NCBI GenBank assembly: GCA_020848035.1
Contig: JADLAX010000090.1
Span: 1-64,000, forward strand
Reading direction: 5' to 3'
Length of the DNA stretch: 64,000 nt
Source: Anaerolineae bacterium
GTDB taxonomy: Bacteria > Chloroflexota > Anaerolineae > Promineifilales > Promineifilaceae
Shown here: positions 1 through 8,377 of the stretch, piece after piece
How the letters are laid out: each line of letters begins with the position of its first letter
Numbering within the stretch: the stretch's first letter is position 1
Notes under the pieces: generated by a model
Database searches by the model: none
Told to the model about the DNA's origin: nothing
What the model saw: only the letters and a program-made list of their open reading frames with translations
Position numbers and translations under genes: made by a program

Positions 1-169
1 CTCATCGCAACCTCGTTGTGAAATATTGCTATGAGCCTGCCACTAATGAGCAGTTTGTAAAGGTTCGACTTTTATTTTTGGCGATTTTTTACGATTTCGC
101 CGCTAATTGCACAAAACTTACGTTAACCAGATAAAATCTTTTCAATCTGCGAAATCTGTTGAGATTAAC

Positions 170-3100
170 TCACTCCACAATCACCAAATCGCTGCCGCTG
201 CGGCCAAAGACATCGGGGGAGTACATCTCTTCCGCCTTGGTCGGCGGGGCGACGAAGGTGCCGGGGGTGGTGGCCCGGGCGACGTAGTCGTAGGTGTAGA
301 CGCCTTCCCAGAGCAAGGCACTAAACGCCTCCACTCGCTCATCGCGCATGTTTTGGTGATCGTACCACTGCCACCACCACCACCAGGGCAGCTCCATCCC
401 GTCCGGGTCTTCCGGCACGCTTTGCGAAACGGCAAGCGCCGGGTTAATCGGCTCCAGCCCGGCGGGCAGAGGGTCTACCAGAGCGACGTGGTAGCGCCGG
501 TTGTCGGCCACCAGGGTCAGGCGGACGCGCACCCGCGCCCCCAGCTTGATGTGCCAGGTGCCGTCGGCATCCTGGTAGACATCTTCGGGATCATCGACGC
601 CTTCGTAGGTGCGTTGCACCACAAAACCCCGGCTCAGCGGGTCGAGCGTCAGGTCCGATGGAGCGTAGTTGAGGGCGAGGCGGTAGTAGAGACGGCCGTC
701 CCCATCCACGCTCACAATCACATCACCCGCCTCTTCCGCCGCCAGGTAGCTCATCGGGATTTCCGTCAGGTAGCGATCGGTGCTGCGCCCGACAAACTCC
801 TGCGCCCCGGCGTAGGTGTTACCCAGCCAGATTTGGGCCACAAAGTCCGGCGTCTGCGCCTCGAAGGTGTTGAAGTAGCTGTCCAGCGCCAGCAGGATGA
901 AGACGTTGTCCTGGCTGCTGCCCCAATGCCCCTGGGTGCGGTGGGCCAGCAGGCCATTGACCACCTTGGGAATCAGGTCGCTTTGCGGTTCCTGGTTGAT
1001 CAGCGTTTGCAGGATGACACCATCGGTGCGGCGGTTGGAGTACAGCATCAGGTAGGCGTCGTCGCCGTAGGAGGTGGTGAAGTTGGCTGAATCGGCCGTT
1101 TCCACCGCCCGGTTGCTGATAAACTGGCGAATCGCCGCTACCTCTTCGGCCGAGGCGGGGTCATCAGCCAGGATTTCCCACAGCCAGGCCAACGCCTCCA
1201 TCGGCATACTTTCCATGCCCGCTTCATCCAGCAGAGCACGCGCCTTGGCCACGTCGCTGTCACCAGCCAGGTGGCGCACGTAGAGGGCGTAGGCGCTCAA
1301 TGCCCAGCGAATGCGAAAGTCGTACCAGCTGGGGTAGTAACTTTCGATGTTTTGCAGGTAGCTTTGTACGTTAGCCTGCATTTGTTCCGGGACGGCAAAG
1401 CCTTTCTGGCCAGCCACCACCAGGGCATGGGCCACGTGCACCGTGTGGTACGGGTACGATTCGCGGTTGCGCTCCCAAATCGGGAAGCCGCCGTCCGGGT
1501 TTTGCAGCCCTTGCAGCGCTTCGATGTCGCGCACAACGGCCGTTTCCATCTCCCCCGGCTCCGGCAGCCCTTCGGCGTCAAAGGCGGTCAGCACGTCGCG
1601 CAGCGCCGCGATGGTGAGGATGCGCGAGGCGTACTCATCGGCCGAGTCGTAGCGGTGCTCGGTGAGGTAGAGCACCGCATCCGTCAGCGCCTGCAGCGCC
1701 GTGGAGGAGGTGTTGATCTCCAGCCCACCATACCCCTGAATGACGCCATCGGGCATGACAAACGGCTGTGCGATTGCGCCTTCGTCCAGCGTGCCGTAGG
1801 TGGCAAACGCTTCGGTGGTGGCGGGGGTGTAGACGGGCAGTTCACCGCTGGCAGCGTCGGCGTACGCGCCGGAGACGACGGCCACCTGGTAGCGGGCGGT
1901 ACCCGCGCTGCTGGTGGTGGCCGGGAAGCGCACCTCGACGCGGTCGTTAGCGGGGACCAGCACGCGCTGGCCTGCGCCCGCCGTCAGCGTCAGGTTGGTC
2001 ACGTTGAGGACCACGTCCACGGTCATCGGCTCATCGGTCTGGTTTTGCACGACGATGGGCAGCTCAAACTGGTCGCCAAAGTTGAGGAAGCGGGGGGCGG
2101 ACGGCCGTACCATCAAGGGCAGCCGCGCCGTCAGGTTGCTTTCGCCCGCGCCAAACAGATTGTCACCCGCTACAGCCACGGCCATGATGCGGTAGCGCGT
2201 CAGGTTGTCCGGCAGGGTGAAGCTGACTTGGGCCGTGCCCGAGGCGTCGGTCTGGCTGGTGGGGGCAAACACGGCCAGCGGATCAAAGTTGGTGCGCAGA
2301 TCAATCGGTGCCTGGGCCTGGGCACCATCATCGCCCTGGGCAACGGCCGTTGCCATTGGCGCAGGTGCAGCGGCCATGTCCATATCAGCGGCACCGGCAC
2401 TATCCTCCATAGCCACTTCCATTGTTTCGCCCTCTTCCTCAACCATTTCTGTCACAACGCGGGTAACTTCAACCACGTTGCCACCACCGGCATTCGACAA
2501 CTCTTGTGGATTGACCAGGATGATGCTGGAACGGCCGTATCGACTATCGATCCAGCTCCACGGGTTGGTGTAAAACACGTTGAGCGGGTTGGCCAGCTGG
2601 TAGTTGGTCAGGGCCAGGATCGCTTCATCGACGACCACCAGGGCCACTTCGGCGTTGGGCACAGGCTGGCCATTGGCATCGGTGACGGTGAGGGAGACGG
2701 CCGTTTCCGCCCCCGGCTCCAGGCGGTCCGACTGCGGGTTAATGGCGATGTTGAGTTCCCGGCTGTACGGCGGCACGCTCAAGCTGAGCGATCCGGTAGC
2801 AAAGGCGGGGCGCGGCGGCACGTCGGCCAGCGGTTCGCCCGCATCGTCGGTGCGCGGCGCGGAACCAACCAGGTCCACCTGCACCGTCAGGATGGGAATG
2901 TGCCCTTCGGTGATAGGAATTTGCAGCGTGGTGGTGCCCTCGGCCAGGCTGAACGGCTCGGTGGAGAGAATGCCGCCCCGGTTCAGCGTCAGCAGCCCTT
3001 CGGCCGGGCTAAACGGCGACTGCACCAGGATTTGGGCCACGTCGCCGGGCTGGTATTCCTGCTTGTCGGGGATGAGGGTGACCGTTTCTTGGGTCACGTT

Positions 3101-6100
3101 GCGCTGCACCGGCTGCTTGCCGCCGCTGACCCAGCGGGTGAACTGGCTCTGGTTCTGGCGGCCCTGGGCGTCGGTGACGACGGCCGTAATTTCATAGGTG
3201 CCGCCCGCGTCGGTCTCGAAGGTGCAGGTGACGGGTTCGGTGGTGGTGGTGACGTTGCAGTCCAACGTCTCTACCGGCTCCAGGCCGCGGCCGTAGCTCC
3301 ATTCCATGCGGGTGGCGGTGATGGCAACGGCCGTACCGGCCACCGCCGCGCCATCAATATCGGTGACGATGGCTTCAATTTCCAGCGGTTCGCCCTGCTG
3401 CACAAAGGTGCTGTCGCTGCGCAGCCCGACGTAGAGGCTGGCGGGATGCACCAGCAAGCCAGTGTTGGCCGACCACGCCTGGCGATTGACGTCCATCACG
3501 GTGGCTTCGGCGCGCACCGTAAACGGCCGATTGCCTTCCAGCGCCTCAAAGTCAATTTGCAAGAAATGCTCGCCGCCCGCATCGGTCACGCCGCTAAAAG
3601 TCTCGGCTTCTTCAACCGGGCCAACGGGGAAGTCATAACTGATGTAATCCACTTCCGGGCCGCCGAAATACCACCACGGCGTCCAGGTGCCGAAGGTGAA
3701 TTCCGGCCAGCCGGGCGGCGAGTAGTAAGTGGCGGTCGAGGTCACCAGCCAATTGGTTTCCGCGTTGGGCAGCGGACCGCCGGAAAAGTAGCTGGCGGTC
3801 ACAGCCACAGTGGCGGCATCACCCACCACGTAGGGGCCAACGCTTTCCTGCCGGGCGCTCACCTCAAATTCCGGGCGGCGGAACTCCTGCACCTGGAATT
3901 CGTGAGAGGCGTAGCTGCTGCTCAGGCCGGGCAGGCTGCCGTTGGCCTGGAGCTGGACGTAGGCGTAGCCCAGGTTGCTGTTTTCGGGGATGGTGAAGGT
4001 GAGATCAAAGCCGCCAAAGGGGTTGACAACGGCCGTTCCCGAAGCCATCTGGTTGCCCTGGAAATCGTAGGCGGTGTAGAAGACGTCGCTGACCTGGGTG
4101 CCCAGCAGGCTCACCGCACCGTCGCTGCTGACGCGGCGCAGCCAGCCTTTGACGTGCACCTCCTCGCCGGGGCGGTACATGGCGCGGTCGTCAAAGGTGA
4201 ACCAGCGCAGCTCGTCAATTTGCTCGCTGCCCAGCCAGCCTTGTTCATCCCAGTAGTAGGTGGTGGCGGGTAAAACGGCCGTATCCTCACCCTGGGCCGC
4301 CACCAGGTACAAAATGCCGCTGCTAGACAGCTCAAAGGTGGCCAGGCCGTCGCCGTTGGTTGATTGGCTCTGGTTGTTGTTGGTGGTGAGGGTCACGCCG
4401 TTGAGCGGAGCACCGTCGGCCAGGTTGGTGGTCCAGGCCACCAGCTGCGAGCCATCGCTGAAGGCATCGACGCCAATTTGGGTCACCTGCACCCAGGTCT
4501 GGATGGTCTGGTAGCGCCGCTCCCACAGGTCACTCAGCTGCCAGGGTGGCTCGATGATGGCAATGACGTGGCCGATGGTGCCGTTGAGAGCTGGGGTGAG
4601 GGAAACGGCCGTTTCCGTCAACACATCCTCCACCGAATCAACCGCCATCGTTTCATCCATCACCAGTTCACCGGGCGGGGTGGGCGCCGGGTCGTCTTCA
4701 CCCCGCTGGTCAAAGTCACGCCGGTAACGCAGGTAGGCGGGCCAATCGTCGGGGGTAACGGCATACAGCCTGACATTGAGTTCGTCGTAGTTCATCACGT
4801 ACAGGGTCAGACTGGGATCGCTGGCGGAAGGATCGGCCGTGACCATCAGCTCCTGCGGGCCGCTGACAAACGGCGTGGCCGTATCCACGCGGAAGCGGGC
4901 GGTTTCATCGTCGCCTAGCGTCTGGCCAAAGATGTCGGTGAGACCGGCATCAATCGTCACTTCGTAGGTGGTGCGCCCCTGGGTCAGCCCCTGGATGGCC
5001 AGCGTGTTGTAGCTAAGCTGCACCGTGGCCCCCGGCAGTTCCGGCTCGATGCGGATCATCGTTTCGCTAAACAGCTCGGGGTCGAGTGGATTGTTGAATT
5101 CCAGGTAAAACGGGGACAACGGCGGGCAGTCACCGTTGGACCAACCGCAGGTGTCGCGCTCCAGGCGCAGTGGCGGGTAGGTGTAGAAGTTGAAGGTTTG
5201 CGCGTTGGGGTTCAGGCGCGGCCCTTCGGCGGAAGGAATGTTGGGGCCAATCGTCACGTCGATGCTGGCGTCGGCGGGCAGCGGCTGCGCCGGGCGCAGC
5301 GCCAGCCAATACCCCTCGCGGGCCGATTCGGCCATCTGGCTCACGCGCTCATCGGCTTCAATTTCGGCATCGGTGGCCAGGCGGACAGCCTGGGTGTCGC
5401 CATCGGCCGTCAGGCGAATCACCGCCAGCACCGCATCCGGGTCGATGAGTTGATCGAAGCTAACAAAGATGATGGGTTCCCGCGGCTGCGGTTCGTAATT
5501 GCCGGGGTAGCTGTTCACCAGCTGCACGGGCGGCGTGCTAAACGTCCAGCGCACCGTTTCAGCCAGCTGGTTGCCGGTGGCCGAGGTGGTCCCAGCCGGG
5601 ATTTCGGCGACAAAGTCAGTGGCCATCGGCAGGCGGTCGACGGCTTCGGCGTCGGCCTCAAAACGCAGCGTTTGCGGGCTGATCCACTGCCAGGTGCCGG
5701 GAATGTCGGGGGTCAGGTTCACCGGCACTTCGGCTTCGGTGAGGCTGGTGAGGTCGGTCAGAGGCACCATCGGCTGGTTGAAGGTGACGTTGAGGAAGGG
5801 GGCCAGACCGATTTCGCCTTCGGGGGTGTAGCGCAGCACTTCCAGCGGGCCATCAACGACTACGGGCGGTTCGGCCGCGGTGGGCGGCGGGGGGAAGGTC
5901 TGGCTGACGGTGGTGCCGGGGCGCGGCGGGGGCAGCACTTCATCGGGCAGGTTGAACTCCTGCTCGTCGGTTGGCTCGCCGGTCAGTTCGGGCAGGCGGG
6001 CCAGGATTTGGGCAATTTCTTCGTCGCTGAGCGGTTCGCCGGTCACCAGCGGATTGCTAGCGAAGGCGTCGGGCAGGGCCTGGCCTTCGCTGAGGCTGAT

Positions 6101-6346
6101 GAGCAGGCTGGCGACGGTGCTGCTGGAGCCGCCGAATGCGGCGCTTTCCAGGCCGGTGGTGGGGTTGGTAACGGCCGTCTCCGTGCGCAGCGTCGGCGTG
6201 GTAAAGCCGTCGCCGCTGCCGGGCCGGTCTCTAAATTGGAAATACCAGATGCCCATACCTGCGGCAATGACAATCAACAGAGCCGCCACGCCGCCAAAGA
6301 TGAGGCGACGCGGCCGTTTATTCGCTGATCCGGTTGGTTGAGACAT
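170..6346 (-). CDS. Alpha-2-macroglobulin family protein, membrane-anchored, no thioester
   Basis: Bacterial alpha-2-macroglobulins are large envelope proteins thought to trap foreign proteases. The start at 6346 gives about 2058 residues beginning MSQPTGSANKRPRR, a positive stretch before a hydrophobic anchor (about residues 15-37); AGGACG lies upstream. An upstream ATG at 6403 is in frame but less likely. After a low-complexity linker come Ig-like (Big_5-type) modules, a macroglobulin module with YRPGEEV (about 722), the VDEAILALT motif (about 1236) and the A2M domain with NFDPLAVF (about 1352). Where thioester members have CLEQ, this protein reads RYDSADEYASR (about 1563-1573), so the Cys-Gln thioester is absent. 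The C-terminal alpha-helical and receptor-like regions follow. Length is large even for the family. It is monocistronic here. The family call is firm; the protease-trap role is inferred. Confidence 0.9.
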   Translation of the reverse strand: MSQPTGSANKRPRRLIFGGVAALLIVIAAGMGIWYFQFRDRPGSGDGFTTPTLRTETAVTNPTTGLESAAFGGSSSTVASLLISLSEGQALPDAFASNPLVTGEPLSDEEIAQILARLPELTGEPTDEQEFNLPDEVLPPPRPGTTVSQTFPPPPTAAEPPVVVDGPLEVLRYTPEGEIGLAPFLNVTFNQPMVPLTDLTSLTEAEVPVNLTPDIPGTWQWISPQTLRFEADAEAVDRLPMATDFVAEIPAGTTSATGNQLAETVRWTFSTPPVQLVNSYPGNYEPQPREPIIFVSFDQLIDPDAVLAVIRLTADGDTQAVRLATDAEIEADERVSQMAESAREGYWLALRPAQPLPADASIDVTIGPNIPSAEGPRLNPNAQTFNFYTYPPLRLERDTCGWSNGDCPPLSPFYLEFNNPLDPELFSETMIRIEPELPGATVQLSYNTLAIQGLTQGRTTYEVTIDAGLTDIFGQTLGDDETARFRVDTATPFVSGPQELMVTADPSASDPSLTLYVMNYDELNVRLYAVTPDDWPAYLRYRRDFDQRGEDDPAPTPPGELVMDETMAVDSVEDVLTETAVSLTPALNGTIGHVIAIIEPPWQLSDLWERRYQTIQTWVQVTQIGVDAFSDGSQLVAWTTNLADGAPLNGVTLTTNNNQSQSTNGDGLATFELSSSGILYLVAAQGEDTAVLPATTYYWDEQGWLGSEQIDELRWFTFDDRAMYRPGEEVHVKGWLRRVSSDGAVSLLGTQVSDVFYTAYDFQGNQMASGTAVVNPFGGFDLTFTIPENSNLGYAYVQLQANGSLPGLSSSYASHEFQVQEFRRPEFEVSARQESVGPYVVGDAATVAVTASYFSGGPLPNAETNWLVTSTATYYSPPGWPEFTFGTWTPWWYFGGPEVDYISYDFPVGPVEEAETFSGVTDAGGEHFLQIDFEALEGNRPFTVRAEATVMDVNRQAWSANTGLLVHPASLYVGLRSDSTFVQQGEPLEIEAIVTDIDGAAVAGTAVAITATRMEWSYGRGLEPVETLDCNVTTTTEPVTCTFETDAGGTYEITAVVTDAQGRQNQSQFTRWVSGGKQPVQRNVTQETVTLIPDKQEYQPGDVAQILVQSPFSPAEGLLTLNRGGILSTEPFSLAEGTTTLQIPITEGHIPILTVQVDLVGSAPRTDDAGEPLADVPPRPAFATGSLSLSVPPYSRELNIAINPQSDRLEPGAETAVSLTVTDANGQPVPNAEVALVVVDEAILALTNYQLANPLNVFYTNPWSWIDSRYGRSSIILVNPQELSNAGGGNVVEVTRVVTEMVEEEGETMEVAMEDSAGAADMDMAAAPAPMATAVAQGDDGAQAQAPIDLRTNFDPLAVFAPTSQTDASGTAQVSFTLPDNLTRYRIMAVAVAGDNLFGAGESNLTARLPLMVRPSAPRFLNFGDQFELPIVVQNQTDEPMTVDVVLNVTNLTLTAGAGQRVLVPANDRVEVRFPATTSSAGTARYQVAVVSGAYADAASGELPVYTPATTEAFATYGTLDEGAIAQPFVMPDGVIQGYGGLEINTSSTALQALTDAVLYLTEHRYDSADEYASRILTIAALRDVLTAFDAEGLPEPGEMETAVVRDIEALQGLQNPDGGFPIWERNRESYPYHTVHVAHALVVAGQKGFAVPEQMQANVQSYLQNIESYYPSWYDFRIRWALSAYALYVRHLAGDSDVAKARALLDEAGMESMPMEALAWLWEILADDPASAEEVAAIRQFISNRAVETADSANFTTSYGDDAYLMLYSNRRTDGVILQTLINQEPQSDLIPKVVNGLLAHRTQGHWGSSQDNVFILLALDSYFNTFEAQTPDFVAQIWLGNTYAGAQEFVGRSTDRYLTEIPMSYLAAEEAGDVIVSVDGDGRLYYRLALNYAPSDLTLDPLSRGFVVQRTYEGVDDPEDVYQDADGTWHIKLGARVRVRLTLVADNRRYHVALVDPLPAGLEPINPALAVSQSVPEDPDGMELPWWWWWQWYDHQNMRDERVEAFSALLWEGVYTYDYVARATTPGTFVAPPTKAEEMYSPDVFGRSGSDLVIVE

Positions 6347-6731
6347 GGTGTACCCGTCCTGTGTTGGCCCTCGACCGGGTTTGGCGGCCAAGGAGAAATG
6401 CAAATGAGCCGATGCCAGGTGGCATCACTATTGTAAACGATAGCGGGACAAGAAAGGTTCCCTAAAAAGAATTTTGGCCACAGATTTCACAGATTTTGAT
6501 GGGACTTCAGGATTTTGTGGGGTCTGGCATGAAACGTGAAGCGTGAAACGTGATACGGCCGTACTTCTACACACAACAAAACTCCTTGGTGGATTTTTGT
6601 TGATGGTAACAAAGCGGCTTACCTGTTTCCGTGCCTGGGGCGTGAATTGTGGGCTGTTTTTACGTGATTTTTGCGGGGGGGAGGGGGAACGGCCGTCCGG
6701 GGGGAGACGGCCGTTCATGAGAGACGGCCGT
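6347..6731. other. Intergenic region with three ACGGCCGT palindromes in 43 bases
   Basis: No gene is seen between the divergent-side start of the macroglobulin and the end of the SDR gene. The tract holds a short CGTGAAGCGTGAAACGTG-type repeat near 6535-6553, one octamer at about 6556, and a tight cluster of three ACGGCCGT octamers at 6689, 6707 and 6724. The last one runs into the SDR stop codon. It must also contain the macroglobulin promoter, which could not be picked out with confidence. Confidence 0.6.
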
Positions 6732-7580
6732 TTATTTCTTGATTCCCAACCGTTTGGCTACCACGTTGTCAAACATACGCGCAGGCAGGTAACGCGGCAG
6801 CAGCCAGCCGGAGAGCAGCTTGCGGGCGATGGCATAGCGCACCTTGGGCTTTTCTTTGGTCAACGCCTCGTAAATTACTTCGCTCACCTTCTCTACCGGG
6901 ATGCCCGACTTGCCCTGGCGGACAAGCACCTTCTTCATCCCCTCCATCATTTCTTTGTACGGCGTGCTGTTGTACGGTGCGGTGTCTAGCTCCTCTGCTT
7001 TGTCCCAAATCGGCGTCTGCACCGAGCCTGGGCCAATGACGATCACGTCGATGCCAAAGATGAGCAGTTCGCGGCGCAGGGCGTCGGAAATCGCTTCGAG
7101 GGCGTGTTTGGAAGCTGCATACGGCCCCATAAATGGGTAGACCACCTTGCCACTCACCGAGCTGATATTGACGATGCGCCCCGGCGGGTGCGGCGCGTTG
7201 GGTACGGCGCCCAGCAGCGGCAAAAACTTCTGGGTCACCTCCAGCTGGCCATAGAGGTTGATTTCCATCTGCTTGCGGAATTCAGACATGGGCAGGTACA
7301 TAAGCGGTCCGGCGACGGCAATACCCGCGTTGTTAACCAGCCCGGCGAGGCCGCTGCTGCCAATTTGGGCGGAGACCTGGGTTACGGCCGTTTCAATCGC
7401 CCCTCCATCTGTCACATCAAACAGCAGCGGGGTGAACTGCTCGCCCAACGCCGCCTGTACCCGATCGGCATCTGCCTGCTTGCGCACGCTGCCAAACACA
7501 TGAAAGCCGCGACTGATTAAATAACGGGCGGCATCGTAGCCAATTCCTGTTGAAGCGCCGGTAATGACAACGTATTTCAT
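6732..7580 (-). CDS. SDR family NAD(P)-dependent oxidoreductase
   Basis: A classical short-chain dehydrogenase/reductase of about 282 residues that would reduce or oxidise a carbonyl/alcohol using NAD(P). The Rossmann nucleotide site TGASTGIG is at the N-terminus, the NNAG motif follows (LVNNAGIAV), and the catalytic Ser and Tyr-x3-Lys appear as NISSVSG and YAASK. The start at 7580 (MKYVVITGAS) is preferred over the in-frame ATG at 7607 because GGAGG sits 8 bases before it. The C-terminal region (GMKKVLVRQGKSGIPVEKVSEVI) resembles SDRs acting on lipids or ketones, but the substrate cannot be read from sequence. It lies just downstream of the DUF1461 gene on the same strand, separated by a GTAG-bounded palindrome. 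Confidence 0.93.
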   Translation of the reverse strand: MKYVVITGASTGIGYDAARYLISRGFHVFGSVRKQADADRVQAALGEQFTPLLFDVTDGGAIETAVTQVSAQIGSSGLAGLVNNAGIAVAGPLMYLPMSEFRKQMEINLYGQLEVTQKFLPLLGAVPNAPHPPGRIVNISSVSGKVVYPFMGPYAASKHALEAISDALRRELLIFGIDVIVIGPGSVQTPIWDKAEELDTAPYNSTPYKEMMEGMKKVLVRQGKSGIPVEKVSEVIYEALTKEKPKVRYAIARKLLSGWLLPRYLPARMFDNVVAKRLGIKK

Positions 7581-7592
7581 AATTTCGCCTCC

Positions 7593-7621
7593 GTAGAGAC
7601 GTTGCATTGCAACGTCTCTAC
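7593..7621. repeat. REP-like perfect palindrome GTAG...CTAC
   Basis: A 29-base near-perfect palindrome that begins GTAGAGACGTTGC and ends with its complement CTAC. It sits between two minus-strand genes. Read on the minus strand, its first TAG is the stop codon of the upstream DUF1461 gene, and the SDR ribosome-binding site follows directly. Confidence 0.85.
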
Positions 7622-8301
7622 ATCTTCTTGGTTAGCCAATACCCCAAACCCGTCGTAATCACGCCCAGCAGCAGCGCGCCGCCGCTCATGATGACACCAA
7701 TGTCGAACCAAAACTGCTCCGGGAAGAGGCGGATGAGCGAATCGGTGTAGCGGAAGGTCCAGGTGCCAGGTGGGAAAAGCAGCTCGTGGAACTGCACAAA
7801 GAAAGTGCTCCAACCAATGCCGATGAACAGGGCAATCGCTGCCAAAATAATCACCGTGGCCCAGCCGCCCTGGTAAATGGCCCGGTACCCGACCGGGCGC
7901 AGCGCCGGTTGGCTGAGCAAAAATCCCAGACCAACGATGACAAAAACGGCCGTAATCCACCAAATTGTGCGAATGGCATCCGTCAAATCCTTCACATCCA
8001 CCATGTGGCTGATTTCGGCTTCGTTGTACAGCGGATCATTGGAATTGGGCAGACGAAGCTCCTCCAGCAGGTAAATCACCTCGGCCGATGGCTCTGGCCG
8101 CTGCAAATAATCCAGCGTAGCGTGGGCATAAAACAGCCGCTCCTCCGGCGTAAAGCCATATTGGTCCGGGGGAATGCGCTGGTATTCAAAGCTGGGATAA
8201 TCCCAGGCAATCACGGCGCGAATCATGCCCAGCCCCAGAAAAAACGGCATAGCGATGATAATAATCCATTTGATTATGTTAACTAATGCTTTGTTCTCCA
8301 A
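7618..8301 (-). CDS. DUF1461 / TIGR01906 family integral membrane protein (Lit-like)
   Basis: A polytopic membrane protein with about four hydrophobic segments. It carries the family hallmarks SHMVDVKDL in the first external loop and FVQFHELLFPPGTW later, followed by LFPEQFW, each with a conserved His. From established knowledge, this DUF1461 family includes Lit, the lipoprotein intramolecular transacylase of some Firmicutes, in which two His residues are catalytic; both are present here. The function in this phylum is inferred. Start is uncertain: an ATG at 8367 is in frame, but its first codons lie in a repeat-rich tract. The TTG at 8301 has GGAG seven bases upstream and gives MENKALVNIIKW directly before the first membrane segment, so it is preferred. 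Confidence 0.75.
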   Translation of the reverse strand: MENKALVNIIKWIIIIAMPFFLGLGMIRAVIAWDYPSFEYQRIPPDQYGFTPEERLFYAHATLDYLQRPEPSAEVIYLLEELRLPNSNDPLYNEAEISHMVDVKDLTDAIRTIWWITAVFVIVGLGFLLSQPALRPVGYRAIYQGGWATVIILAAIALFIGIGWSTFFVQFHELLFPPGTWTFRYTDSLIRLFPEQFWFDIGVIMSGGALLLGVITTGLGYWLTKKM

Positions 8302-8317
8302 CTTTCTTCTCCATTTT

Positions 8318-8373
8318 TCGGTAATCGGTAATCGATAACCATTTACCATTAACCATTTACCATTCACCGATTA
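8318..8373. repeat. Inverted repeat with CGGTAATCGG arms
   Basis: The tract carries CGGTAATCGG near 8319 and its complement CCGATTACCG near 8363. Between them are several near-repeats of ACCATTTACCATT. It looks like a dispersed palindromic spacer repeat and fills the gap between the spermidine synthase-like and DUF1461 genes. Confidence 0.65.
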
Positions 8374-8377
8374 CCGT

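Noticed and set aside
1..169. A gene or terminator at the left edge
   Set aside because: Only a weak hairpin with T-rich flank was seen below the macroglobulin stop codon; not strong enough to call.
1271..4273. A 1000-codon plus-strand open frame opposite the macroglobulin gene
   Set aside because: It is a shadow of the minus-strand gene: no domain, low-complexity composition (His, Gly, Arg), no ribosome-binding site. The same holds for the other long antisense frames.
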